Assembly (NCBI GenBank): GCA_022616275.1 | Contig: JAKEFB010000104.1 | Span: 1 to 64,000, forward strand | Origin: Chloroflexota bacterium | GTDB lineage: Bacteria > Chloroflexota > Anaerolineae > Promineifilales > Promineifilaceae | DNA length: 64,000 bases | Direction of reading: 5' to 3' | Shown: one piece after another, positions 1 to 8,193 of the stretch | Numbering within the stretch: position 1 is the stretch's first letter | Layout: each line of letters starts with the position of its first letter | The notes under the pieces: generated by a model | Databases searched by the model: none | Seen by the model: the letters and a program-made list of their open reading frames with translations, nothing else | What the model was told of the DNA's origin: nothing | Program-made: the position numbers and the translations under genes

Positions 1-358
1 ATAATCTGCCTTTATACCCTGTTAGCCACGGCCGGCCATTCAGGTTGGCCCTTTTTCATCTCTCTATTCAATTGTAAAGGTGCGAAATTTAGGCTTAGGC
101 ATCGGCAATCACTCTCCCACCCCACCCCGGCTGCCACCACCGCTTCTCCCACCTCCAAATCCGTAAATCCCGCCCATCCGTTGCTCCCTGTCGCCTATTC
201 CCTATCCCGTGTCTCCTATCCCCTATCCCCTGTCCCTTGTTCCCTATCCCCTGTCCCCTCCAAGTCCACCGGCCGTAACACTGCGCTCACACCCATAGCT
301 GTGGCCGGTCTCCGACCGCGCCACACCGGGCGCGGTAAATTTTGCCAAAGAGACCGTT
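1..358. other. Gene-poor left edge of window
   Basis: No supportable gene is seen. A weak GC-rich inverted repeat followed by a short T-run near 29-57 may be the terminator of a gene lying left of the window. Positions 180-259 are a low-complexity array (next entry). Positions 304-330 hold a GGCCGGTC...GACCGCGCC inverted repeat that resembles the direct repeats at 36961-37034. Confidence 0.5.
180..259. repeat. Degenerate CCCTATCC/CCCTGTCC short-word array
   Basis: An array of 6-8 base words of the type CCCTATCCC and CCCTGTCCC on the plus strand. Copies differ by one or two bases and the period is irregular. It is one of many word-like arrays between genes in this window; each place uses a different word. 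Confidence 0.7.
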
Positions 359-430
359 ATGACATATCACATCCGTGACGCCAGGCATGAGGACGCGCCA
401 GCCCTGGCCCAATATCGCCCGGCTACTTGA
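359..430 (+). pseudogene. Stub of a GNAT-type acetyltransferase N-terminus
   Basis: ATG at 359 opens a 23-codon frame ending TGA at 428. The peptide begins MTYHIRDARHEDAPALAQ, which resembles the opening strand and first helix of GNAT N-acetyltransferases (pattern M..IR.A...DAPAL). Everything after the first helix is missing; the frame stops inside a 10-bp hairpin. I infer a gene truncated by deletion. A chance 23-codon frame cannot be excluded. Confidence 0.4.
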
Positions 431-440
431 GTAGCCGGGC
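417..440 (+). terminator. Perfect 10-bp hairpin without T-run
   Basis: Arms GCCCGGCTAC and GTAGCCGGGC around a TTGA loop. It covers the stop of the acetyltransferase stub and lies about 90 nt before the phage-type ATPase. There is no downstream T-run, so intrinsic termination is not assured. Confidence 0.4.
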
Positions 441-530
441 CTAATCATGCTGAAAAAGGGTGCCTGCGCCATGGCCAACGTGATAGAATATAGAACGTAT
501 GTTCTGGTTAAAGGCAAGGAAAGGAGAGCG

Positions 531-1448
531 ATGCCATTCAAGCTAAAGAAAAAACCAAAGTACCCGCGCCGTTTGTGGGCGCTGGCCGGCTACCCTAACG
601 ACGGCAAGAGCACCTTCGCCACCCAGATGGCGGCTCCATTGCTGCCCATTGACGCCGACCACCGCTTCGACCAGGTGATGCACCTGGTCCAGGGCGACGT
701 GTACGAGTTTGGCCCGCCGGCCGATCACGTCATGGTCAGCCGGATCGTCACCCGGCTGCAACAGGAAATGCCGGACGAGGGCGAGATCGGCAGCATCGTC
801 GTAGACTCCCTGACCGAGATTATTGCTCCGTTAGTGGCCAAGGCAGTGGCCGACAACGCGGCCGGGCTGAACAAAAACAAAGCGGCCGCGTTCATAGACA
901 AAGCGTTAGCCATGCGCCAGCTCCAGAGTGCCGTTACCCGTTGGGGCACCGACGTGCTCTGGATCTACCACCTGCAAGATGGCCGGGATGCTAAAGCCCA
1001 GGCCGTGGTCACCACCAGCATTCCGCAACTGGAGCTGGCCCGCCTGACCCGCAGTCTCAACGCCAAAATGCGCATTGTCCGCGACGGCCGGAAGCGGGGC
1101 ATCTTCGTCGAGTGGAGCCGTGGCCGGGATGGGATGACCCTCTGGGACGAGTCCGGCTGCTGGCACGAGATGCCGGAAAAACTGGAGTCGGCCATGTACG
1201 ACGGCCTGTCGCCCGAGCAGATAGAGGCCAAGTCCTTGCCTGCTTCGTTCGCCAGCATGGCCGAGGCGCTGCGCTGGGCCGTCGGGCTCGGTGCGTACCC
1301 ATCTGAGGCCGATGCCCGCCAGGGCTATGAGCAGCTAAAGGACGAACACGCCCCCAAAACGGCGGCCGACATGTGGGACCTCTGGATTCCGGCCGTCGTC
1401 GAGCGTATCAGCCCCGAGCCGGACATCGCGCCCACGGCCGAGTACTGA
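531..1448 (+). CDS. Phage-type P-loop ATPase (AAA_24/Sak4-like), putative
   Basis: A 305-residue P-loop NTPase. The Walker A motif is at residues 20-28 (GYPNDGKST) and a Walker B-like strand ending VVD at 90-92. The layout, a short basic N-terminus, early P-loop and about 200-residue RecA-like core, is that of phage nucleotide-binding proteins. Those proteins bind ATP and often assist single-strand annealing or DNA packaging. The start at 531 is preferred over the in-frame ATG at 447 because AAGGAAAGGAGAG sits just before it and homology-like sequence begins there. No other phage gene is nearby, so this may be a prophage leftover. The exact role is unknown. Confidence 0.6.
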   Translation: MPFKLKKKPKYPRRLWALAGYPNDGKSTFATQMAAPLLPIDADHRFDQVMHLVQGDVYEFGPPADHVMVSRIVTRLQQEMPDEGEIGSIVVDSLTEIIAPLVAKAVADNAAGLNKNKAAAFIDKALAMRQLQSAVTRWGTDVLWIYHLQDGRDAKAQAVVTTSIPQLELARLTRSLNAKMRIVRDGRKRGIFVEWSRGRDGMTLWDESGCWHEMPEKLESAMYDGLSPEQIEAKSLPASFASMAEALRWAVGLGAYPSEADARQGYEQLKDEHAPKTAADMWDLWIPAVVERISPEPDIAPTAEY

Positions 1449-1534
1449 CGGCAGGCGGCCGGGCCTTTTCACTAGCCTGGCTCACAACGACTCCAGAATG
1501 TCAGCGATAAGGTGTAAAGTCTGGAGCAACGACT

Positions 1535-1648
1535 ATGTTGATTCGCGAGTTAGCCCACCTTACCGGCGTGTCAGCCAAAGCCATTCATTATTACGAGTCC
1601 ATTGGCTTGCTCCTACCGCCGCAACGAGCGTTTTGCCAGCGCTGTTGA
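1535..1648 (+). pseudogene. Truncated MerR-family regulator
   Basis: ATG at 1535, preceded by CTGGAG, opens MLIRELAHLTGVSAKAIHYY followed by ESIGLL. This is the classic first helix-turn-helix and wing of MerR-family activators. After residue 31 the similarity stops and the frame ends at TGA (1646-1648), giving only 37 codons instead of 110-150. The wing helix, coiled coil and effector domain are absent. I infer a deletion whose right edge is near 1630; the DNA up to 1730 is not recognisable. Confidence 0.7.
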
Positions 1649-1730
1649 TTCCAGCGACAGATAGGAGAACCTCAGCCGGACCTTTTCTGCGCCTTGCTTT
1701 TCCCCAACCGGTCACTAGAATCAATGTTTA

Positions 1731-2531
1731 ATGATCAGGCTTCCCCTCTCTGGCGTGCGCCACGCGCTGGCCGTGGCCAGCGGCAAGGGCGGCGTCGGCA
1801 AGACGACGGTGACGGTCAACCTGGCCCTGGCTTTGCAAAAGCTGGGGGCCCGGGTGGGCATTTTCGACGCCGACGTCTACGGCCCCAACGTGCCCCTCAT
1901 GCTGGGCGTCCACCAGCGCCAGGACAGTCAAGGCTGGGTGCCCATAGTCCGGCCGAAAGACGCCCCGGCCTACATCCGGCCGCTGGAGCGCTTTGGCCTC
2001 AAGGTTATGTCGGTCGGTCTGCTCGTTTCCGAAAACCAGGTTATCAATCCCCAGGCTTCGGCCGCCGGCCAGGTGGTCGTCCAGACGCTGCGGGATATGT
2101 TGTGGGGTGAGCTGGACTACCTGCTTATTGACCTGCCGCCCTCGGCCGGGCAGCCGCAGGAAGATTTGCTGCAACAGGTGCCCATGGCCGGCGTCATCAT
2201 CGTCACCACGCCCCAAGACCTGAGCCTGCTGGACTCGTCGCGCTCCTTACAGCTCTTTCACCGGGCTGGCGTGCCGGTGCTGGGGCTGGTGGAGAATATG
2301 AGTTACTTCATCTGCCCCAACTGCGGGGAAGAGCACGAAATCTTCCAGCACTCGGACAGGTGGCGGCCGAAAGCGTTGGAGGACGTGCCTGTGCTTGGCC
2401 GCATCCCCCTGGCCCCCGGCATCTCCCAGGGCATTAACCAGGCCAACCCGCTGATGCACGACCACCCCGACAGCCCCCAGGCGCGGATCTTCCTGGACAT
2501 TGCGGCGGCCGTGCGTGAGCAAATCGAGTAG
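1731..2531 (+). CDS. Mrp/NBP35-family ATP-binding iron-sulfur carrier
   Basis: A 266-residue Mrp/ApbC ATPase, a cytosolic carrier that assembles and hands over Fe-S clusters. Seen: the deviant Walker A GKGGVGKT at 18-25, switch I region DADVYGPN at 46-53, DLPP at 134-137, and a CPNC pair at residues 195 and 198 that would bridge the cluster at the dimer interface. The N-terminal DUF59/MIP18 domain of longer Mrp proteins is missing, as in the short NBP35-like form. No Shine-Dalgarno is seen before 1731, but an in-frame stop at 1716 leaves no earlier ATG. The stop codon lies in a cruciform shared with the convergent amine oxidase gene. Confidence 0.88.
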   Translation: MIRLPLSGVRHALAVASGKGGVGKTTVTVNLALALQKLGARVGIFDADVYGPNVPLMLGVHQRQDSQGWVPIVRPKDAPAYIRPLERFGLKVMSVGLLVSENQVINPQASAAGQVVVQTLRDMLWGELDYLLIDLPPSAGQPQEDLLQQVPMAGVIIVTTPQDLSLLDSSRSLQLFHRAGVPVLGLVENMSYFICPNCGEEHEIFQHSDRWRPKALEDVPVLGRIPLAPGISQGINQANPLMHDHPDSPQARIFLDIAAAVREQIE

Positions 2532-2562
2532 GGCAAATTTGCAAATTTGTCCTACTCGATTT
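2521..2562. terminator. Bidirectional cruciform over two convergent stop codons
   Basis: Twelve-base arms AAATCGAGTAGG (2521-2532) and CCTACTCGATTT (2551-2562) are perfectly complementary. They enclose the palindrome AAATTTGCAAATTT (2535-2548). Each arm carries the last codons and stop of one gene: Mrp on plus, amine oxidase on minus. Confidence 0.75.
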
Positions 2563-3994
2563 CCTGGGGCAGTTCGTTGCGCAGGCCGGTGTGTAGGGCG
2601 TAGGCGTTTTTGACGGCCGCCGTCAGGGCGGCTTCGATCCAGCGGCGGTGGCGGCGGTCGCAGGCGTCGTTGGCAAACCAGAGGCGGCCGACGGGGCGAA
2701 TGATGTTATCGTAGAAGTGGCCGCTCATCTCGTGGGGGCGAAAGAGCGGCCCAATGCCGCCGGCGTATTGGTCCAGCGCCCAGTCGTGGGAGATGCCAAA
2801 CTCGAAAGTGTGCCGGGCTTCGGGGTGGATTTTGACCAGGTCCTGCAGGGCCTGGGAGATGCGCTGCTCCTCGGTCAACATGCTGTAGGCCATGCTGTCC
2901 TGGCCCCAGGCGTAGGAGGCAATGAGGACGCCTTTTTGGAAGCGGTCGTCCTGGCCGGCCGGGGTGTAGACCACGCTGCGGATGGCCAGGTCGGTCGCGG
3001 TGACGCCGTGGGTAATCTGGTACTTGGTCTGCCACCACCGTTCGCTGAACTGCATAAAAATCTTGTGGGCCCGGTCGTAGTAGACGTTGCGAATGCCGTA
3101 CCACTTTTGCGAGTCCAGGCCCTGAATTTCCATGTGGCGCAACAGGCTGAAAGGCACGGTCAGGATGCATTCGTCAGCCACCATGCTTTGGGACGTGCCC
3201 GGCCGGTCGCGGAAATGGACGATGACTTTGCCGGGCGTTTGCTCGATGGCGTGGACTTCTGCGCCCAGGCGAACGTCGTTCATGAGGTGCGGGGCGAAGG
3301 CGTTGGGCAAAGAGTCGGCCCCGTCCACGATGTAGAGCAGGTCGCCAAAGACGTCGTCGTAGTAATGGAAGAACCACTCCAACAGCGAGAAATGGTAGCG
3401 CCCTTCCAGGTTGAGCAACGGCCCCATCATGGCCAGAGCCCCGTGGCTGACGCCTCGCTCCATCAGGTAGTCAATGAGAGAGTGCTTATCATACTGGTTG
3501 AGCAGTTGCTCCCAGCCGTTTTCCTGTTCGATGATCTCAATCAGCGGTTGCACGGCGTCGCGCAAGATGCGGTCGGGCAGTTTGCCGACTTCGCTGGGCA
3601 GCAGCTCGAAGTGGAAGCGGTCGGGATGGAACTCAGTGCGGCGCATGGCCTTGCCGTCCAGGTAAATGAAGGTGTCGGCGTCGTACATGGGGAAGGGGCG
3701 TGTCTCCAGCTTGAAGCGTTCCTGGATGAGGTATTGGGCCAGTTTATGCCGCCTGGGGAAGCGCATGGCTCCAAACTCGCCATACATTTTACCGGGGAAG
3801 CCGCGATAGGTGTAAATCCGGCCGCCGAGCCGGTTTTGGGCTTCCAGGATGGTCACCTCATGGCCGGCTTCTTTGAGGATGAGACCGGCCGCCAGACCGG
3901 CGATGCCGGCGCCGACAATGACGATGTGGCGGGGGGGCAGGCCGGCGGCCGGCAGGCCGTTCTTGAGAATGTCCAGGCAGTCAATCGTCGCCAT
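2552..3994 (-). CDS. Flavin-dependent amine oxidase (MAO/LAAO family)
   Basis: A 480-residue FAD enzyme of the monoamine/L-amino-acid oxidase superfamily, expected to oxidise an amine to an imine with release of H2O2. The Rossmann fingerprint GAGIAG (28-33) with acidic E51, followed by a NRLGGR motif, binds FAD. The C-terminal segment WFANDACDRRHRRWIEAAL corresponds to the FAGE...WIEGA flavin-contact region, with FAGE changed to FAND. I chose ATG 3994 because GGAGG lies 6-10 nt upstream; the earlier in-frame ATG at 4006 overlaps that site. There is no signal peptide. Substrate unknown. The leader upstream is shared with the ABC exporter at 50.5 kb. Confidence 0.82.
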   Translation of the reverse strand: MATIDCLDILKNGLPAAGLPPRHIVIVGAGIAGLAAGLILKEAGHEVTILEAQNRLGGRIYTYRGFPGKMYGEFGAMRFPRRHKLAQYLIQERFKLETRPFPMYDADTFIYLDGKAMRRTEFHPDRFHFELLPSEVGKLPDRILRDAVQPLIEIIEQENGWEQLLNQYDKHSLIDYLMERGVSHGALAMMGPLLNLEGRYHFSLLEWFFHYYDDVFGDLLYIVDGADSLPNAFAPHLMNDVRLGAEVHAIEQTPGKVIVHFRDRPGTSQSMVADECILTVPFSLLRHMEIQGLDSQKWYGIRNVYYDRAHKIFMQFSERWWQTKYQITHGVTATDLAIRSVVYTPAGQDDRFQKGVLIASYAWGQDSMAYSMLTEEQRISQALQDLVKIHPEARHTFEFGISHDWALDQYAGGIGPLFRPHEMSGHFYDNIIRPVGRLWFANDACDRRHRRWIEAALTAAVKNAYALHTGLRNELPQEIE

Positions 3995-4004
3995 AATATC
4001 CTCC

Positions 4005-4061
4005 ATTGCATCAAATTAACGCGAGTGACGCAGGAAGCCTGCGTTATCGCGAAAAAGATGG
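4005..4061 (-). promoter_or_regulatory. Shared leader element, copy 1 (upstream of amine oxidase)
   Basis: On the minus strand this 57-nt block contains the perfect hairpin ACGCAGG-CTT-CCTGCGT, bracketed by CGCGA and TCGCG and followed by TTAATTTGATGCAAT. The same block, about 54 of 57 positions identical and in the same orientation, precedes the ABC exporter gene at 50452-50507. It ends 10 nt before the start codon. It could be an operator, an attenuator or a mobile leader repeat. Confidence 0.65.
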
Positions 4062-4139
4062 GTGAATTTGGGTTCACTCATTATTATCCCACAACAAACA
4101 CTGACTCACCAACCGAGCCTTGTGCTGCTCTCACCCCTC

Positions 4140-4148
4140 TGGTAGTAT
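4140..4148 (+). promoter_or_regulatory. Extended -10 promoter (TGG-TAGTAT), leaderless spacing
   Basis: TGG followed by TAGTAT, then exactly 9 nt to ATG 4158. No clear -35. No Shine-Dalgarno fits between it and the start, so transcription probably begins at or next to the start codon. The same geometry occurs at 24083-24091 and 37549-37557. Confidence 0.5.
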
Positions 4149-4157
4149 AGCGAAAAC

Positions 4158-4631
4158 ATGGGCGTGATACTGATTGTGATAGTTGGTCTTTCGCTCGGCG
4201 TGGCGGCGCTGGGGGAGTTCTTGAGCCAGCGACTGGGCTCAGTGCTGCCGGTCTATGGGGCGCTGGCGCTGATTACGCTGGCCGGGGTCTGGTACGAACT
4301 GGCATTGACGTACGAGATCGGCGGCTCAGTGCGGATGGCGGTTGGCGCCCACGATTACACGCCCCGGAAGCGCGAGTACCAGGCGATTGAACGGGCCTGG
4401 TTGTGGGGTGGCCTGCAAAGAGCCCTGCCCTTTGCAGGCCTGGTCATCGGGGTGGGCTGGGTGTTAGGTTGGGCTTGTAGTTGGATCCTGGAGGAGACGC
4501 CGCTCGCAGCGCTGGCGCTGGTGGTGATTGGGGGGACGTACACGGCGGCGGCCGGGTTGTGCCTGCCAATCCAGGTCCTCTACTTTGCCAGGCTGCTCAA
4601 ATTAAGCGCCGAGTTGAAAATGGAGCCATAA
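4158..4631 (+). CDS. Small integral membrane protein, unknown
   Basis: 157 residues with about four hydrophobic segments: near 1-20, 28-47, 93-113 and 118-147. A charged loop lies between about 50 and 90 and a short charged tail at the end. I do not recognise a family. It converges with the HAD gene and the two reading frames overlap by 30 bp at their 3' ends. The upstream -10-like box 9 nt before the ATG suggests a leaderless message. Confidence 0.6.
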   Translation: MGVILIVIVGLSLGVAALGEFLSQRLGSVLPVYGALALITLAGVWYELALTYEIGGSVRMAVGAHDYTPRKREYQAIERAWLWGGLQRALPFAGLVIGVGWVLGWACSWILEETPLAALALVVIGGTYTAAAGLCLPIQVLYFARLLKLSAELKMEP

Positions 4632-5324
4632 GCTCTGTTTTGTGCTGGTGTGTAAGGGCAACGATGGGCCAGGGCCAGTTTTGCTAGTCTCTGAAAGCAG
4701 CAACCTGACGGAAGTAAAGTCTGGGACGGCGTGGTGTGCCCCTGCTTGAAGTAGCGCCGGGGTCAGGTTTGACGGCTGCACCCCAATACACAGCATCCCG
4801 GCGGCGACGGCCGCTTTGACGCCGTTGAGGGCATCTTCAAAGACAATGCAGTCGGCCGGTTGTTGCTGCAACTGCTGGGCGGCTCGCAGGTAGCATTCGG
4901 GGTCCGGCTTGCCCCGCTGGATGTCGCCGGCCGTGACCTGAACCGTAAACAAGCCGTCCGTATCAAGCTGGCGAGTGACCTGGCTGACTTTGTGTTGTGC
5001 GGCGCTGGTGACCAAAGCAGTCGGAAGGTGATGTCGCTTCAGCGCCCGCACCAGGGCCAGGGCGCCCGGCACTTCGGTGTAACTTAGTCCGGCCTCGTAG
5101 CCGGCCAGCCTGGCTAGGGCCGCCTGGCGTTGCTGGGAACTCAATTGCGGAAAGAGGACCTCAAGCGTATCAGTTGCCGGGCAGCCGTGGATGTGCTGAT
5201 CGAAATCGGCCGGGGTGAGAAGCACCTGGTGGGCCGCCGCCAGTTCCAGCCAGAAGGCGACGACCGATTGGCGCGTGTCAATGATGACGCCGTCCATATC
5301 GAATAAAACCGCCTGATAGCTCAT
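4602..5324 (-). CDS. HAD-superfamily phosphatase/phosphomutase (beta-PGM-like)
   Basis: 240 residues of HAD subfamily IA. Motif I FDMDGVIID has nucleophile D9 and acid/base D11. A cap domain follows, then motif II VTSA, and the motif III/IV region ends in VFEDALNGVKAA. Such enzymes hydrolyse or isomerise small phosphoesters, such as beta-glucose-1-phosphate or phosphoglycolate; substrate is not predictable here. The last ~25 residues extend past the fold and overlap the convergent membrane-protein gene, so the natural stop may have drifted. Its ATG overlaps the stop of the upstream ligase gene (ATGA), indicating coupled translation. Confidence 0.82.
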   Translation of the reverse strand: MSYQAVLFDMDGVIIDTRQSVVAFWLELAAAHQVLLTPADFDQHIHGCPATDTLEVLFPQLSSQQRQAALARLAGYEAGLSYTEVPGALALVRALKRHHLPTALVTSAAQHKVSQVTRQLDTDGLFTVQVTAGDIQRGKPDPECYLRAAQQLQQQPADCIVFEDALNGVKAAVAAGMLCIGVQPSNLTPALLQAGAHHAVPDFTSVRLLLSETSKTGPGPSLPLHTSTKQSLWLHFQLGA

Positions 5325-6580
5325 GAAACAAATCGCTCTTTGTGCTGCTGCCAGCCGGCGACGACCCGCTCTTCCGGCCCGCCGGCATCCAGGCGCAGGC
5401 CCAGCAGCCCGGCGTGGCGGCGCAGCGTCTCTTGAGCCTGGCGGACGTCCTGCCTGGCCCGGCCGGCGGCCAGGATGTCGTTGGCCAGTTGGTCCAGGGC
5501 AGTGACGGCGGCCGGGGTGTTCAGGTCGTCGTCCATCAACGTCCGGAAGGCGGCTGCGGCCGGCTCGCTGTCCAGGGCTGAGCCGTCGCCACTCCCGGCC
5601 GTGATCGCTTCCAGCCAGCGTTGGGCCATGCCGGCCGCCTGGGACAGTTCTTCCGGGCTGTGGCTCCAGGCGTCGCGGTAGTGGTGCGTGGCCAGGTAGA
5701 GTCGCAGGGCGTCCGGCGACCAGCCGTCGCGCAGCAGGTCGCGGACCATGACCAGGTTGCCCAGCGACTTGCTCATCTTTTCCCCTTCGTGGCGGACCAT
5801 GGCCGTGTGCAGCCAGAAGTGGGTGAATGGTTTGACCCTGGTGGCCTGCTCGGCCTGGGCAATTTCGCTCTCATGGTGGGGGAAGAGTAGATCGGCCCCG
5901 CCGCCGTGAATGTCAATGGTCTGGCCGAGGTACTTGGTGGACATCGTCGAGCATTCAATGTGCCAGCCCGGCCGGCCCGACCCCCAGGGGCTATGCCAGG
6001 CCGGTTCGCCGGGCACGTGGGCCTGCCACAAGACAAAGTCCAGCGGGTCGCGCTTGTGGGGGTCGTCGGGGTTGTTACCCCGTTCGTTGGCAATGGGCAG
6101 CATTTCGGCGTAAGAGAGCCGGCTGAGCTGGCCGTACCCCGGGTCACTGGCCACGTGGAAGTAGACGTTGCCGGCCACCTGGTAGGCCACCCCGGCGGCT
6201 AACAACTGCTGGACGGCGGCAATAATCTCTTCGATTACCTCGGTGGCCCGGGGATAAAAGTCTGGTGGCCGGACGTTGAGGGCCAGGTTGTCCTCGATGA
6301 AGTGGACGGTCCAGCGGTTGCCCAGGTCGCGCCAGTTGTCGCCGGCCTGCCGAGCCTTGCGCAGGATGTCGTCGTCAATGTCGGTCACGTTTTGCACGTA
6401 GCGGACCGGGCGGCCGGATGACTCCAGGTAGCGAATGAGGTTGTCAAAGCTGGCATAGGTGAAGATGTGGCCCAGGTGGGTGGTGTCATAGGGGGTAATG
6501 CCGCAGACGTAAATAGTGACGGCATCACCCTGGGGTTCAAAAGTCTCGACTCGTTGGCTGAGAGCGTTGTAAAGCTTCAT
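5321..6580 (-). CDS. Class I cysteinyl ligase: short CysRS or MshC-like
   Basis: 419 residues. Adenylation motifs: TTHLGH (33-38, HIGH-type) and KMSKS (268-272). Zinc ligands expected in CysRS are present: C26, C210, H235 and E239. The opening CGITPYDTTHLGH and VQNVTDIDD blocks match MshC (mycothiol cysteine ligase) better than ordinary CysRS, and as in MshC the C-terminal anticodon-binding subdomain is missing (E. coli CysRS is 461 residues). E239, however, is a CysRS-type ligand. It therefore activates cysteine; the acceptor, tRNA-Cys or a sugar/other small molecule, is open. ATG 6580 is chosen because AGGAGG lies just upstream; 20 extra residues from 6640 would be non-homologous. Confidence 0.8.
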   Translation of the reverse strand: MKLYNALSQRVETFEPQGDAVTIYVCGITPYDTTHLGHIFTYASFDNLIRYLESSGRPVRYVQNVTDIDDDILRKARQAGDNWRDLGNRWTVHFIEDNLALNVRPPDFYPRATEVIEEIIAAVQQLLAAGVAYQVAGNVYFHVASDPGYGQLSRLSYAEMLPIANERGNNPDDPHKRDPLDFVLWQAHVPGEPAWHSPWGSGRPGWHIECSTMSTKYLGQTIDIHGGGADLLFPHHESEIAQAEQATRVKPFTHFWLHTAMVRHEGEKMSKSLGNLVMVRDLLRDGWSPDALRLYLATHHYRDAWSHSPEELSQAAGMAQRWLEAITAGSGDGSALDSEPAAAAFRTLMDDDLNTPAAVTALDQLANDILAAGRARQDVRQAQETLRRHAGLLGLRLDAGGPEERVVAGWQQHKERFVS

Positions 6581-6706
6581 TGTTCCTCCTAGTTGCCTTT
6601 CATCCATCATAGCTTTTTTTCTGGCCGGATGCACGCCCATCAGGTGTTACGTCAGGCACTCTCCTTCACTTGACACCTGGCACTTGATACTTGATACTTG
6701 TTGCTT

Positions 6707-8155
6707 ATGAACCGGATAATACGCTTGCTTTTACTGTTCCTGCCCTGGCTTTTGCTGGCGCTGGCCTGCCAGGCAACGCAGCCCAGGGTGGTCGAAGTGA
6801 CCGTCGCCGTGACCAAAGAAATCACCAGGGAGGTGCAGGTGGAGGTGACGACCACACCCGTACCGACGGAGGCACCGCTGCCCACGGCCACCGAACCGGC
6901 CACGCCGACAGAAGAGCCGACGGCCACCCTGTCGCCCATCCTGGCTACCGTCCAGGCGATGGGCGCCCAGGTGACAGTGCAACCGGGGGGGACGTCCGAA
7001 CCGGCTATTGCCCCGGACGATTACCCGGCCATCGTAGACCGGGCCTGCGCCATCGTCCAGGAAAATTACGTCCGCGACAATTTTAACGGCGTGGATTGGC
7101 CGGCCACGTGTACCGAGTACCACCAGTTGGCCGAGAACGTCCAGAGCCAGGAAGCGTTCTGGGACCTGATGGACGCCTTCATCGCCGAGCTGAACGACAA
7201 TCACAGCCGTTTTGTCCGGCCGGACGACTTTGCCGCCGAGTTTGATTTGCCGTCCACCGGGGAGGGCGTCGCCTGGCCGGGCCTGATCATCTGGCCGGCG
7301 CGGGAGGACGAGCGGTTGTTGCTGTGGCGAGTCTGCGAATTTGGCCCGGCGGCCGACGCCGGTCTGCAGCGCGGCGACGTCGTTCTGGCCTTCAACGGCA
7401 CGCCGGCCGAATCAGTGCCCGAGGAAGAAATCGGCCGTATTCTGTACAGCGGTCAGGAAGAGGAAGTGACGCTGACCGTCCAGCGCGGGCCGGAGAATGA
7501 GCCGGAAGATATTACCCTGGAGTACGGGCCGGCGTTTAACTGCGACGGCTGGAGCTACGACCTGTTGAGCCAGGAGCCGCGCATCGGCTACATCCGCGTC
7601 TTCGACTTTAGCGGCGCGGCCAGCACCCTCATTGAAGGGGCGATTGGCGAAATGGAAGAGGAAGCGCCGCTGGACGGGCTGATCGTAGACGTGCGCCACA
7701 ACCCGGGCGGCAATTCCGACGAGTCCATTGCCATCTTTACCAGCGGCGATTTCGGCCTGGTGGGGCCGCTACGGGCCGACGCCACCCAGGGCGTCTACCG
7801 GATTCGCGGCCCGGTGCGTTGGAACGAAACGACGCCGGTGGTGGTCCTCACCGACGGGGCCAGCCACAGCGCGGCCGAGTATTTTGCCACGGCGATGCAA
7901 CAGTCCGGCCGGGCCACGCTGGTGGGTATGCCCACGGCCGGCAACACCGAGGGCATCACCGGCTTCAGCCTGCCCGACGGCTCCCTCATTCGCCTGGCGG
8001 TGATGACGCTGCAACTGCCGGATGGCCGGACGCTGGAAGAAACCGGGGTGGTACCCGACCTCGAGGTTCCTCTAGGCGAGTGGGGGCTGCGCCAGGAGCC
8101 GGACGTGCAGTTGCAGGCGGGGTTGGATACGTTGTTGGAGATGATTGGACAGTAG
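6707..8155 (+). CDS. S41-family peptidase, secreted lipoprotein
   Basis: 482 residues. The N-terminal hydrophobic stretch ends in lipobox LALAC (C21), so the protein is likely a membrane-anchored extracytoplasmic lipoprotein. A Thr/Pro-rich spacer follows (about 45-80). Next come an N-terminal helical region, a PDZ-like segment (EFGPAADAGLQRGDVVLAFNG) and the TSPc/S41 core. The nucleophile serine is in DGASHSAAEYF. The position where C-terminal processing proteases carry the catalytic lysine reads TAGNTEG, so the classical Ser-Lys dyad is not evident. ATG 6707 is used; a TTG nine bases earlier is possible. No clear Shine-Dalgarno is seen. Confidence 0.8.
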   Translation: MNRIIRLLLLFLPWLLLALACQATQPRVVEVTVAVTKEITREVQVEVTTTPVPTEAPLPTATEPATPTEEPTATLSPILATVQAMGAQVTVQPGGTSEPAIAPDDYPAIVDRACAIVQENYVRDNFNGVDWPATCTEYHQLAENVQSQEAFWDLMDAFIAELNDNHSRFVRPDDFAAEFDLPSTGEGVAWPGLIIWPAREDERLLLWRVCEFGPAADAGLQRGDVVLAFNGTPAESVPEEEIGRILYSGQEEEVTLTVQRGPENEPEDITLEYGPAFNCDGWSYDLLSQEPRIGYIRVFDFSGAASTLIEGAIGEMEEEAPLDGLIVDVRHNPGGNSDESIAIFTSGDFGLVGPLRADATQGVYRIRGPVRWNETTPVVVLTDGASHSAAEYFATAMQQSGRATLVGMPTAGNTEGITGFSLPDGSLIRLAVMTLQLPDGRTLEETGVVPDLEVPLGEWGLRQEPDVQLQAGLDTLLEMIGQ

Positions 8156-8159
8156 GGGT

Positions 8160-8192
8160 GGGAGATTAGAGATTAGAGATTGGAGATTAGCG
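8160..8192. repeat. GAGATTA/GAGATTG short-word array
   Basis: Four near-identical 7-9 base words (GAGATTA, GAGATTG) fill the gap between the S41 peptidase and the SGNH hydrolase and run up to its GTG start. Confidence 0.6.
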
Positions 8193-8193
8193 C

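Noticed and set aside
4004-4006. ATG at 4006 as amine oxidase start
   Set aside because: It overlaps the GGAGG site that fits ATG 3994.
2648-4150. 500-codon open frame on plus, antisense to the amine oxidase gene
   Set aside because: It is the complement of a clear FAD enzyme in high-GC codon structure; its protein is low-complexity (Val/Gly/Ala-rich) with no domain.
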